NCBI RefSeq assembly: GCF_903652925.1
Contig: NZ_CAHLAR010000001.1
Coordinates: 744,001-808,000, forward strand
DNA length: 64,000 nt
Reading direction: 5' to 3'
From: Achromobacter anxifer
GTDB taxonomy: Bacteria > Pseudomonadota > Gammaproteobacteria > Burkholderiales > Burkholderiaceae_B
Shown in pieces: positions 56,193 through 64,000 of this stretch. Position 1 is the stretch's first letter; each line of letters starts with the position of its first letter. The notes beneath the pieces are model-generated. The model saw only the letters and a program-made list of their open reading frames with translations, did not search any database and was not told the origin of the DNA. Made by a program: the position numbers and the translations under genes.

Positions 56193-57701
56193 TCAGGCGG
56201 TAGCCGACCGGCCGGCAAAGACCGGTCCGCAAGGCGCCATTCTGATGCCGGGACGCAACCGTGTCCATGGTTGTTTTGCCGCATCCATCAGCATGGAACC
56301 CGGGGCCGCGCAAACCAGGATCGTTTGCGCGATATCGGTGAAATCCGCGCGAAAGTGCGCCGAACTCTTTACCACCAGGATTGCGGCGCGGCGCGGCTCC
56401 ACGCCGGCGAAACGGAACATTTCCTGGTCGGCCATCTGCACCTTGTTGGACGCCACGATGATGCGCACGCCGCCCACGCGCAGGCAGGCGCTGGGACCCA
56501 GGTCCATGTGGAAGCCGCGATAGAACGCGCCATGCGTATCGAAGCGGCCATCTGAGGTTTTCTCGACGGTGAATTCCATGTCCAGCGGCTCGTCGTCGGG
56601 AATACCCGAGTGTCCACCCAATGCAATCCGTACCTTGTTTCCAGCGCCCGCGCGATGGGCCGCCAGCGCGGCCGCGGGATCGACGATCAGGCCGATGGCG
56701 GTGTCGCGGGCATCGTGTCGGATCAGCGCGCGCAGTACGCCCGTGGTGTCCGAGCTGCCGCCCGCGCCGGGGTTGTCCTGCGCATCGGCGATGACCACCG
56801 GCTTGTGCGCGTCGCGCGCCAGGCGCATGGCTTCCTGCACGGCCTCGTCGGGCGTGTAGAGCCTGCCGCCGAAATCGCGCTCCGCGTCGAGCACGGCGCG
56901 CGTCATGGCATCGGCCGCGGCGTCGGCTTCGGCCTGCGTTGCGCCGTAGGCCCACACCGTGGGCGCGCATTCGGGGAAGTCGGCTGCGGGAAAACCCGTG
57001 GCGAATGACAGGCTGAGCGCGCCGCGCTTCTCAATGTCATCCACCCGCTGATACAGGCTGCGCCCGGGCTCGATGTCGGTGGACTGCCAGCACAGCGAGA
57101 TCAGGTAGGGCAGGGCGCGCAGGGCCGCATGGGGCCGCGGCGCGCCGGCCAGCCGGGCCGACAGCAGGCCGGCTGCGCGTTGGCCGGTTTCGGCCATGTC
57201 GATGTGGGGATAAGTGCGGTAGCAGACCAGCGCGTCCGCGTGCTGCACCATGGCGCGGGTCACGTTGGCGTGCAGGTCCAGGCTGGCGACGACGGGCACG
57301 TCCGGCCCCACCAGCTCGCGCACGCGCCGCAGCAGCTCGCCTTCGCCGTCGTCCAGGTGCTCGGTGACCATGGCGCCGTGCAGGTCCAGGTATACGCCGT
57401 CCAGCGGCAGCGCCAGCGACAGGCCCTGCAGGATCATGGCGCTGATGCGTTCAAACGCATCCTTGGTGACCGGCCCCGAGGGACTGGCCGCGGCCCAGGT
57501 GGTGGGCAGCAGCGTGTGCCGCCCCATGGCTTCGATAAAGCCCGCCACCGGTATGTTGGCGCCCGCCACCGCCTGGAACATCGCGGGCCCGCTGACCAGC
57601 TTGGGCCAGCCGCCGCCCTTCTCGGCAAAGTCTTCCCACGCCGCGCGCGAAGGCGCGAACGTATTGGTTTCATGCTGAAAGCCGCCTATCCCGATGCGCA
57701 T
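56193..57701 (-). CDS. M81-family metallopeptidase (MlrC-like), upstream copy
   Basis: A 502-residue M81 peptidase, first gene of the seven-gene operon. Conserved parts: GFQHETNTFAPS at 8-19, DGVYLDLHGAMV, VASLDLHANVTR and CYRTYPHIDMAE, matching the likely zinc-binding segments of the other copy, plus DNPGAGGSSDTTG. The two M81 proteins are clearly homologous but well diverged (different spacing and C-termini), so they are not a recent duplication and may cleave different bonds. ATG 57701 has AAGGGGAA seven bases upstream. Cytoplasmic, no signal peptide. Confidence 0.9.
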   Translation of the reverse strand: MRIGIGGFQHETNTFAPSRAAWEDFAEKGGGWPKLVSGPAMFQAVAGANIPVAGFIEAMGRHTLLPTTWAAASPSGPVTKDAFERISAMILQGLSLALPLDGVYLDLHGAMVTEHLDDGEGELLRRVRELVGPDVPVVASLDLHANVTRAMVQHADALVCYRTYPHIDMAETGQRAAGLLSARLAGAPRPHAALRALPYLISLCWQSTDIEPGRSLYQRVDDIEKRGALSLSFATGFPAADFPECAPTVWAYGATQAEADAAADAMTRAVLDAERDFGGRLYTPDEAVQEAMRLARDAHKPVVIADAQDNPGAGGSSDTTGVLRALIRHDARDTAIGLIVDPAAALAAHRAGAGNKVRIALGGHSGIPDDEPLDMEFTVEKTSDGRFDTHGAFYRGFHMDLGPSACLRVGGVRIIVASNKVQMADQEMFRFAGVEPRRAAILVVKSSAHFRADFTDIAQTILVCAAPGSMLMDAAKQPWTRLRPGIRMAPCGPVFAGRSATA

Positions 57702-57848
57702 CAGGATTCCCCTTGTCGTTTTTGATGTCAGGAAGGCGCGGGCCAAGCCGCGCCCAAGTCAGTTCTAAAGTGGCGCCAGGGCACCACCAGTCACGCATAA
57801 AACAGGCACAACGAAAACAGGCACAACGCCGCAATCAGGCAAAACGTT

Positions 57849-57938
57849 CCCCAAGCGGGGTCGCGCGGATCCGGCTCCGCCGGTCCGCAGCGACGCCCCC
57901 CTGGGGGGGAAGCGCGCAGCGCTTCGGGGGGGGGACCC
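57849..57938. repeat. G+C-rich palindromic intergenic element
   Basis: About 90 bases of short palindromes: a GCGGATCCGGC/GCCGGTCCGC hairpin, CCCCCC-T-GGGGGGG, and AAGCGC-GCA-GCGCTT, ending in a G run right next to the mmsA stop. It looks like the G+C-rich repeat elements that I recall as common behind genes in Bordetella, Achromobacter and relatives. It may end or stabilise the mmsA transcript. Copy number cannot be judged from one window. Confidence 0.5.
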
Positions 57939-59432
57939 TCACTTAGCTACAGGCATGGTGAATTCCGCGCCCTTGGCGATGCTGTCGGGCCAGCGCTGCA
58001 TCACGCTCTTGTAGCGTGAATAGAAGCGGATGCCTTCTTCGCCGTAGGCGTGGTGGTCGCCGAACAGCGAACGCTTCCAGCCGCCGAAGGAGTGCCAGGC
58101 CATGGGCACGGGGATCGGCACGTTGATGCCGACCATGCCCACCTTGATCTGGCGGGCGAAGGCGCGCGCCACGCCGCCGTCGGACGTGAAGCAGGCCACG
58201 CCGTTGCCGAACTCATGGGCGTTGATCAGTTCCACGGCGGAGGCGAAGTCCGGCACGCGCACGACGCACAGCACCGGGCCGAAGATCTCTTCGCGGTAGA
58301 TGTTCATCGCGGGCTTGACGTGGTCGAACAGCGTGCCGCCCAGGAAGAAGCCCTTTTCATTGCCCGGCACCTTCAGGCCGCGGCCGTCGACCACCAGCGT
58401 GGCGCCGGAGGCGATGCCGTCCTCGATGTAGCCCACGACCTTGCCGCGATGCTGCGAAGTGACCAGAGGGCCCATTTCCGCATCGCCCTGCATGCCGTCC
58501 TTGACCACCAGCGCCTTCACGCGCGGGGTCAGGCGCTCGACCACCTTGTCGGCCACGTCGCCCACCGCCACGGCCACCGAAATCGCCATGCAGCGCTCGC
58601 CGGCGGAACCGTAGGCCGCGCCCATCAGCGCATCGGTGACCTGATCCAGGTCGGCGTCGGGCATGACCACCATGTGGTTCTTGGCGCCGCCCAGCGCCTG
58701 CACGCGCTTGCCGCGGCGGGTGCCTTCGGCATAGATGTATTCGGCGATGGGCGTCGAGCCGACGAAGGACAGGGCTTCGATGTCCGGATGCGCGATCAGC
58801 GCGTCCACCGCCTGCTTGTCGCCGTGGACGACGTTGAACACCCCCTCGGGCAGGCCGGCTTCGGCCAGCAGCTCGGCCAGGCGCACGGAGGCCGACGGGT
58901 CGCGCTCGGAAGGCTTGAGCACGAAGGTGTTGCCGCAGGCGATGGCCACCGGGAACATCCAGCACGGCACCATCATGGGAAAGTTGAACGGCGTGATGCC
59001 GGCCACCACGCCCAGGGCCTGGCGCATGCTCCAGTTGTCGATGCCGCCGCCGATCTGGTCGGAGTACTGGCCCTTCATCAGCTGCGGAATGCCGCAGGCG
59101 AATTCCACGATCTCGATGCCGCGCGTGACTTCGCCCTTGGCATCGGAGAAGACCTTGCCGTGTTCGCGGGTAATGAGTTCAGCCAGTTCGTCCTGGTGCT
59201 TGTCCAGCAGCGCCTTGAAGTTGAACAGGATGCGCGCGCGCTTGAGGGCCGGGGTTTCAGACCAGGCCGGAAAGGCCGCCTTGGCGGCGGCGACGGCCAG
59301 CGCCACTTCGTCGTTGGACGCCAGCGGAATCGAGGAGGTGACTTCGCCGGTGGCGGGATTGAAGCCGTCGGCGTAGCGGTTGCTGCGGCCGTCGTAGTGC
59401 TGGCCGTTGATGAAATGCGGGATCTTCTTCAT
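57939..59432 (-). CDS. mmsA: CoA-acylating methylmalonate/malonate-semialdehyde dehydrogenase
   Basis: A 497-residue aldehyde dehydrogenase of the CoA-acylating MmsA group, turning malonate semialdehyde into acetyl-CoA and CO2, or methylmalonate semialdehyde into propionyl-CoA. The catalytic Cys281 sits in GERCMAIS, and [24 protein letters not shown] and EEIFGPVL are typical. Its partner here, an omega-amino acid:pyruvate aminotransferase, produces malonate semialdehyde from beta-alanine, so the pair forms a beta-alanine degradation route (BauC-like role). It lies 91 bases behind the aminotransferase gene, with two hairpins in between. Confidence 0.94.
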   Translation of the reverse strand: MKKIPHFINGQHYDGRSNRYADGFNPATGEVTSSIPLASNDEVALAVAAAKAAFPAWSETPALKRARILFNFKALLDKHQDELAELITREHGKVFSDAKGEVTRGIEIVEFACGIPQLMKGQYSDQIGGGIDNWSMRQALGVVAGITPFNFPMMVPCWMFPVAIACGNTFVLKPSERDPSASVRLAELLAEAGLPEGVFNVVHGDKQAVDALIAHPDIEALSFVGSTPIAEYIYAEGTRRGKRVQALGGAKNHMVVMPDADLDQVTDALMGAAYGSAGERCMAISVAVAVGDVADKVVERLTPRVKALVVKDGMQGDAEMGPLVTSQHRGKVVGYIEDGIASGATLVVDGRGLKVPGNEKGFFLGGTLFDHVKPAMNIYREEIFGPVLCVVRVPDFASAVELINAHEFGNGVACFTSDGGVARAFARQIKVGMVGINVPIPVPMAWHSFGGWKRSLFGDHHAYGEEGIRFYSRYKSVMQRWPDSIAKGAEFTMPVAK

Positions 59433-59469
59433 GAGGACGCTCGAATCTGGGACTTGCTGAAATGCAGGA

Positions 59470-59517
59470 GGGCGGCCTGGGGCCGCCCGGAGAAAGAGCC
59501 GCCCCTCGCGGGGCGGC
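59470..59517 (-). other. Two adjacent hairpins between the aminotransferase and mmsA genes
   Basis: GGGCGGCC/GGCCGCCC (59470-59488, 3-base loop) and GCCGCCCC/GGGGCGGC (59498-59517, TCGC loop) are both perfect 8-bp stems. On the transcribed strand the promoter-proximal one is followed by TCTTTCTCC. They may act as an mRNA processing or partial termination point that lowers mmsA relative to the aminotransferase. Confidence 0.5.
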
Positions 59518-59523
59518 GCGCCG

Positions 59524-60849
59524 TTATGCGACTTCCTTCAGGACGCGGCCGATCTGTTCGAAGATCTGGCCGATCTGGGCTTCTTCGATGATCAGCGGGG
59601 GCGAGATCGCGATGATGTCGCCGGTGTAGCGCACCATCAGGCCGCTGTCGAAGCACTTCTGGAAGACTTCGGCGGCGCGGGCGCCGGGCGCCCCTGCGCG
59701 CGGCGCCAGCTCGATGCCGCAGACCAGGCCCAGGTTGCGCACGTCGATGACGTGCGGCGCGCCCTTCAGGCCGTGGGCGGCTTCCTGGAAGGCGCCGGAC
59801 AGCTTGCGGGCGCGGCCGAACAGGTCGTCGCGGCGGTAGATGTCCAGGGTCGCCAGAATGGCGGCGGCGGCCAGCGGGTGCGCCGAATAGGTATAGCCGT
59901 GGAAGAACTCGATGCCGCCGGCGGGGCCGTTGACGATGGCGTCATGCACCTCGCGCTTGACCGCGACCGCGCCCGCGGGCACGGCGGCGTTGCTGACGCC
60001 CTTGGCCATCGCGATGATGTCCGGCGTGACGCCGAAGAACTCGGACGCGGTGGCGGCGCCCAGGCGGCCGTAGGCGGTGATGACTTCGTCGAAAATCAGC
60101 AGGATGCCGTGCTTGGAGGTGATCTCGCGCAGCTTTTCCAGATAGCCCTTGGGCGGGATCAGCACGCCGGTCGAGCCCGCCATGGGTTCGACGATGACCG
60201 CGGCGATGGTGGACGGATCATGCAGGGCGACGATGCGCTCCAGTTCATCGGCCAGGTGGGCGCCCCAGGCGGGCTGGCCCTTGGAGTAGGCGTTCTGCTC
60301 GATGTTGTGCGTGTGCGGCAGATGGTCCACGGCGGGCAGCAGCGCGCCGGAGAAGGTCTTGCGGTTGGTCGAGATGCCGCCCACCGAGATGCCGCCGAAG
60401 CCCACGCCGTGGTAGCCGCGCTCGCGGCCGATGAGGCGGGTGCGCTGGCCTTCGCCGCGGGCGCGGTGATAAGCCAGGGCGATCTTCAGGCAGGTGTCGA
60501 CGGATTCGGAACCCGAGTTCGTGAAGAAGACGCGGTCCAGGCCCTGCGGCATCATGCTGGCGACGGCGGTCGCCGCCTCGAAGGCAAGCGGATGGCCCAG
60601 CTGGAAGCCCGGCGCGTAGTCCATGACGCCTGCCTGCTTGGCGATCGCGGCGACGATTTCCTCGCGGCCGTGGCCGGCGTTCACGCACCACAGGCCCGCG
60701 GTGCCGTCCAGGATCTGGCGGCCGTCGGTCGAGGTGTAGTACATGCCCTTGGCGGTCGCCAGCATGCGCGGGTGGGCCTTGAACTGCTTGTTGGCAGTGA
60801 AGGGCATCCAGAGATGGGACAGGTCGGGCAATTTGTCGGGGGCGTTCAT
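59524..60849 (-). CDS. aptA: Omega-amino acid (beta-alanine):pyruvate aminotransferase
   Basis: A 441-residue class III PLP aminotransferase that moves the amino group of beta-alanine or similar omega-amino acids to pyruvate. The family start [16 protein letters not shown], the [19 protein letters not shown] segment, [15 protein letters not shown] and Lys283 in [12 protein letters not shown] (PLP Schiff base) are all present. It is close to the omega-aminotransferases described from Achromobacter denitrificans (AptA) and Pseudomonas. It is co-oriented with mmsA and divergent from the MocR regulator. Confidence 0.92.
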   Translation of the reverse strand: MNAPDKLPDLSHLWMPFTANKQFKAHPRMLATAKGMYYTSTDGRQILDGTAGLWCVNAGHGREEIVAAIAKQAGVMDYAPGFQLGHPLAFEAATAVASMMPQGLDRVFFTNSGSESVDTCLKIALAYHRARGEGQRTRLIGRERGYHGVGFGGISVGGISTNRKTFSGALLPAVDHLPHTHNIEQNAYSKGQPAWGAHLADELERIVALHDPSTIAAVIVEPMAGSTGVLIPPKGYLEKLREITSKHGILLIFDEVITAYGRLGAATASEFFGVTPDIIAMAKGVSNAAVPAGAVAVKREVHDAIVNGPAGGIEFFHGYTYSAHPLAAAAILATLDIYRRDDLFGRARKLSGAFQEAAHGLKGAPHVIDVRNLGLVCGIELAPRAGAPGARAAEVFQKCFDSGLMVRYTGDIIAISPPLIIEEAQIGQIFEQIGRVLKEVA

Positions 60850-60968
60850 GGCGGCTCCAGGGGACGAACAAGCGCTGGACTTGGGCGACGGTTGTGCAGC
60901 CAGCGGGATTGAAATGATTCTGGTGCGTCCTGGGGGGAATGAAAATATACGATCCGCGCAAATGCGGC

Positions 60969-61005
60969 TAACTGTATAGTTGTGGGCAGCACAACTGTAC
61001 AGTTA
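60969..61005. promoter_or_regulatory. Long inverted repeat, probable MocR operator
   Basis: TAACTGTATAGTTGTG (60969-60984) and CACAACTGTACAGTTA (60990-61005) are mirror images with 15 of 16 matches and a 5-base spacer. Each arm contains an AACTGTAYAGTT palindrome. On the minus strand TGTACA-17-TATACA inside it could be the promoter of the aminotransferase gene. The repeat ends five bases before the GTG of the MocR gene, so binding would also block that gene's own expression. Confidence 0.75.
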
Positions 61006-61010
61006 TCTTC

Positions 61011-62468
61011 GTGATCGATTTCCAGCCCAACCGCGCCCGTGGCCGCGGACTGGCGCCGACCCTGGTCGAGCAGCTGGTCGCCGCCATCCTGCGCGCCATC
61101 GAGGAACAGACGCTGCGTCCGGGTATGTCCCTACCCTCGGTGCGCGAGTTCGCGCGCCTGTACGAAGTCAGCACCTTCACTGTGGCCAGCGCCTACAGCC
61201 GGCTGGTGTCGCAGGGCTGGCTGGCGGCGCGGCCGGGCGCGGGCTACCGGGTCGCTACGCCGGACGCGCCGGCGCGCCCCAGCCAGCCGCCCTCCTGGGA
61301 GCCGCCGCGGCTGAACGCCGGCTGGCTGCTGTCGGACATCTTTGCGGACCATTCCATCCCCATCAAATCGGGTTGCGGCTGGCTGCCGGGCGAATGGCTG
61401 AACGAAGAAGGGCTGCACATGGCCCTGCGCCACATGGGGCGGGTGCCGGCCATGCGCATCGCCAACTACGGCCATCCCTACGGCTACGCGCCGCTGCGCG
61501 AGAGCATCGCGGCCAGCCTCAGCGCGCAGGGCATGGAGGTCGAGGCGTCGCAAGTCCTGCTGACCCAGGGCGTGACCCATGGGCTGGACATGGTGATACG
61601 CACCTTGCTGCGGCCCGGAGACACGGTGGTGGTGGAACAGCCCGCCTATGCCAATCTGCTGCAGATGCTGCGCCTGGCCGGGCTGCGCGCGGTGGCCGTG
61701 CCGCGCACGCTGGAAGGGCTGGACTGCGATGCGCTGGAGGCCGCGGTGGCGCGGCACCGGCCCAGGGCCCTGTTCGTCAATACGGCCCTGCAGAATCCCT
61801 CGGGCGCCAGCATCAGCATGGCCAACGCCTTCCGCATCCTGCAGGCGGCCGAGAAGCACGGCCTGTGGGTGGTGGAAGACGACATCTCGCGCGAGCTCGC
61901 GCCTGGCGTGACGCCGATGCTGGCCGCGCTGGACGGGGCGCGGCGGGTGGTCTACCTGGGTGGCTATTCCAAGGTCATCAGCCCGTCGGTGCGGGTGGGC
62001 TACGTGGTGGCGCACCGCGATCTCGCCCGCGACATTGCGCGCACCAAGATGGCGGTGGGACTCACTTCGCCGGAGATCATGGAGCGCATCGTCCACCAGG
62101 TCATCCGCGAAGGTCGCTACCGTGCCCACATCGCCCGCACCCGCGAGCGTCTGGCGGCGGCGCATGCGACCGTGGCCGAGCAGATGGCGCAGCATGGGTT
62201 CGAGATCTATGGGCGGCCGCAGGGCGGCCTGTTCCTGTGGGCCAAGGTGGCGGGCCAATGGCGCGAACGCGGCGCCAACGGCCTGGCGGAATTGGCGCTG
62301 AAGGACGGCATCTGGCTGGCGCCAGGCTCCTACTTCGAAGCGGACGAGGCCAACACGCCCTGGGTGCGCTTCAACGTGGCCTATTCAGAGGCGCCGGCGC
62401 TCTGGCGCTTCATGCGCAACGCCGGAGCCACGCCCGTTGCCCCGGCTCTTACTGACGCTCGTACGTGA
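61011..62468 (+). CDS. MocR-family regulator (GntR winged helix plus aminotransferase fold)
   Basis: A 485-residue PLP-dependent regulator. The N-terminal GntR domain (about 15-85; SLPSVREFARLYEVSTFTVA and RLVSQGWLAARPGAGY) binds DNA; the C-terminal fold type I aminotransferase domain binds PLP through Lys321 in GGYSKVISPSVRVGY. Such proteins sense an amine by forming an external aldimine. Divergence from the beta-alanine aminotransferase gene suggests beta-alanine or a related omega-amino acid as effector. It starts at GTG 61011 with no visible ribosome site. Its last 20 bases overlap the convergent folA gene. Confidence 0.92.
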   Translation: MIDFQPNRARGRGLAPTLVEQLVAAILRAIEEQTLRPGMSLPSVREFARLYEVSTFTVASAYSRLVSQGWLAARPGAGYRVATPDAPARPSQPPSWEPPRLNAGWLLSDIFADHSIPIKSGCGWLPGEWLNEEGLHMALRHMGRVPAMRIANYGHPYGYAPLRESIAASLSAQGMEVEASQVLLTQGVTHGLDMVIRTLLRPGDTVVVEQPAYANLLQMLRLAGLRAVAVPRTLEGLDCDALEAAVARHRPRALFVNTALQNPSGASISMANAFRILQAAEKHGLWVVEDDISRELAPGVTPMLAALDGARRVVYLGGYSKVISPSVRVGYVVAHRDLARDIARTKMAVGLTSPEIMERIVHQVIREGRYRAHIARTRERLAAAHATVAEQMAQHGFEIYGRPQGGLFLWAKVAGQWRERGANGLAELALKDGIWLAPGSYFEADEANTPWVRFNVAYSEAPALWRFMRNAGATPVAPALTDART

Positions 62469-62934
62469 CGAAATCGTATTCGTAGCCGTTTTCGGCCGGC
62501 TGGGCTTCGCGCGCGGTTTCCTTCCATTGGAAGGCGGGCAGCAGCGGGAAGAAGGCATCGCCTTCGACCTCGGCGTGGACTTCGGTGGCCAGCACGCGCC
62601 GGGCCAGGGGCAGGGCGTGCGCGTAGATCTGCGCGCCGCCGATCACGAAGGCCTGGTCGATGGCGCCGCAGGCTTCGATGGCCGCCTGCAGCGACGGCAC
62701 CACGATGGCGCCCGTGGCTTCGAAGCCGGGGTTGCGGCTGATCACGATATTGCTGCGGCCCGGCAACGGCCGGCCCAGGGATTCCCAGGTCTTGCGGCCC
62801 ATGATGATGGGATGGCCCAGCGTGCTGCGCTTGAAGTGCGCCAGGTCGCCCGGCAGTTTCCAGGGCAGGGCGTTGTCGCGGCCGATGGCGCGGTTGGTGG
62901 AATAGGCGACGATGAGGGTAAGGCTGGCGGACAT
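62449..62934 (-). CDS. folA: Dihydrofolate reductase
   Basis: A 161-residue enzyme reducing dihydrofolate to tetrahydrofolate with NADPH, target of trimethoprim. LTLIVAYSTNRAIGRDNALPW (AIGxxxxLPW motif), DLAHFKRSTLGHPIIMGRKTWESLG and AFVIGGAQIYA are the family signatures. The length matches E. coli FolA (159). The 3' end overlaps the convergent MocR gene by 20 bases. ATG 62934 begins a normal N-terminus. Confidence 0.96.
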   Translation of the reverse strand: MSASLTLIVAYSTNRAIGRDNALPWKLPGDLAHFKRSTLGHPIIMGRKTWESLGRPLPGRSNIVISRNPGFEATGAIVVPSLQAAIEACGAIDQAFVIGGAQIYAHALPLARRVLATEVHAEVEGDAFFPLLPAFQWKETAREAQPAENGYEYDFVTYERQ

Positions 62935-63016
62935 GCGGATTTGCGACGTTAGGGTTGCGGCCGGTTGGATACGGCAAGCGTAGCAAATTTGCGCGGCGGC
63001 CTGCGCCGCGCGCGCT

Positions 63017-64000
63017 TCAATCCGTCGCGTGTTCGAGGAATTCGGTGGCGGGCATGGGTTTGCCCAGCAGGAAGCCCTGCAGGGAATCGCAGCCCAGCCC
63101 CGTCAGGAATTGCTGCTGCGCCGGCGTTTCCACGCCCTCTGCCACGATGCGCAGGTTGAGCTGCTGCGCCAGCGCGACGATGGCCGACACGATGGCGGCG
63201 TCTTCGTTGTCGTTTTCCAGCTGGTTGACGAAGCCCCGGTCGATCTTCAGTTCGGTCGCGGGCAGGCGCTTCAGGTAGAGCAGGCTGGAATAGCCGGTGC
63301 CGAAGTCGTCGATGGAAATCGTCACGCCCAGGTTCGACAGGCGCTTGAGCACCGTCAGGCTGGCCTCGGCGTCGCGCATGGCGGTGGATTCAGTCACTTC
63401 CAGGGTCAGGCAGGCCGGCGGCACGCCATGGCGTTCCAGCGCCGAACGCACCGTTTCCACCAGACTGGCGTGGGCGAACTGCAGCGCCGAAATATTGACG
63501 GCGATGGTCCAGTGGCCCTGGCCGGCATTGATCCATTCCCGCATCTGGCGGCAGGCCTCGTTGATGACCCATTCGCCGATGGACAGGATCAGGCCGGTCT
63601 TTTCCGCAGTGGGGATGAACTGGTCCGGGCCCACCAGGCCGCGCGTGGGATGGTTCCACCGCAGCAGCGCCTCGGCGCCGATGATCGGGCCGGCGGGCGC
63701 TTCGTACTTGGGCTGGTAGTGCAGGACCAGCTGGTTGCGCTCCTGCGCCAGGCGCAGGTCGTGCAGCAGTTCGATCTGTTCGTGCGCGTCGGCGTTCATG
63801 GACGGCTCGAAGAAGCTGTAGCCGGTGCCGCCCAGGCGCTTGGCGTGGTACATCGCCGCGTCGGCGTTGGTCAGCAGGGCATGGGTGTCCTGGCCGTCGT
63901 TGGGATAGATGGCGATGCCCACGCTGGAGGTCACCATCACTTCATGTCCGTAGACGGTGACCGGCTGGGCGATGGCGTCGATCAGGCGGTCGGCCACGTT
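63017..64000 (-). CDS. GGDEF-EAL domain protein, 3' part only
   Basis: The gene enters from the right edge, so its N-terminal part is missing. What is seen (328 residues) is the end of a GGDEF domain (SVGIAIYPNDGQDTHALLTNADAAMYHAKRLGGTGYSFF region) joined to a complete EAL domain. EAL in GAEALLRW, Asn in VNISALQF, Glu in VTESTAM, DDFGTGYSS and EGVET are present, so phosphodiesterase activity is likely. Whether the GGDEF half is active cannot be judged, as its active-site loop lies outside. Sensory domains, if any, would also be outside. Confidence 0.93.
   Translation of the reverse strand, partial: NVADRLIDAIAQPVTVYGHEVMVTSSVGIAIYPNDGQDTHALLTNADAAMYHAKRLGGTGYSFFEPSMNADAHEQIELLHDLRLAQERNQLVLHYQPKYEAPAGPIIGAEALLRWNHPTRGLVGPDQFIPTAEKTGLILSIGEWVINEACRQMREWINAGQGHWTIAVNISALQFAHASLVETVRSALERHGVPPACLTLEVTESTAMRDAEASLTVLKRLSNLGVTISIDDFGTGYSSLLYLKRLPATELKIDRGFVNQLENDNEDAAIVSAIVALAQQLNLRIVAEGVETPAQQQFLTGLGCDSLQGFLLGKPMPATEFLEHATD

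Noticed and set aside
48025-57701. Operon as the microcystin degradation cluster mlrABCD
   Set aside because: Only MlrC-like proteins are present; MlrA (membrane protease), MlrB (serine hydrolase of the beta-lactamase type) and MlrD (transporter) are missing.

Overview
The window is a G+C-rich (roughly two-thirds G+C) stretch of ordinary bacterial chromosome. Protein similarities that I recognise point to a betaproteobacterium of the order Burkholderiales, family Alcaligenaceae, most like Achromobacter or Bordetella: a ZIP transporter of the BbZIP type, a beta-alanine:pyruvate aminotransferase of the Achromobacter AptA type, a yhiI-rbbA-yhhJ type efflux locus, a glycine-riboswitch gcvTHP operon and a metG/apbC neighbourhood. 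This assignment is by recall of families, not by a search. I saw no rRNA, tRNA, CRISPR array, transposase, integrase or restriction, toxin or phage-defence gene.

Layout. 1-541: start of a leftward cytochrome bd oxidase subunit I gene. 846-4183: alpha/beta hydrolase, EamA exporter and nitroreductase genes (leftward), divergent from a LysR regulator. 4207-12718: six tightly packed leftward genes (outer-membrane factor, HlyD protein, RbbA-like double ATPase/permease, second permease, phasin-like protein, acetoacetyl-CoA reductase), facing a TetR regulator with an operator-like palindrome in front. 12816-17921: membrane EAL phosphodiesterase, Kch potassium channel, a probable structured small RNA, an atypical response regulator without the phospho-acceptor Asp, and an XRE regulator that may be made from a leaderless mRNA. 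17902-21655: acyltransferase, two paralogous META lipoproteins and TrhO. 21724-31943: metG, a small membrane protein, apbC, tamA-tamB and dcd. 31948-40748: a VOC-GNAT fusion, GGDEF cyclase, GNAT enzyme, unknown protein, arginine/lysine decarboxylase coupled to an HI0933-type flavoprotein, and Mn-superoxide dismutase followed by a ZIP metal transporter. 40840-45728: tandem glycine riboswitch and gcvT-gcvH-gcvP. 45822-47783: YdgA-like DUF945 protein. 48025-57701: a seven-gene leftward operon with two M81 (microcystinase-like) metallopeptidases, a complete peptide ABC importer and an amidase-signature hydrolase. 57939-62468: mmsA and an omega-aminotransferase (beta-alanine degradation), divergent from a MocR regulator across a long inverted repeat. 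62449-64000: folA and the 3' part of a GGDEF-EAL gene.

How the parts work together. The glycine cleavage genes are probably switched on by glycine through the riboswitch. The MocR, aminotransferase and MmsA genes form a substrate-induced route from beta-alanine (or a similar omega-amino acid) to acetyl-CoA. The M81 operon looks like an uptake-and-hydrolysis pathway for an unknown peptide or amide. Three c-di-GMP enzymes are scattered through the window. The least explained parts are the intergenic regions 15630-16073 and 16893-17525, which carry strong rightward terminators with no gene in front of them, and the M81 operon.
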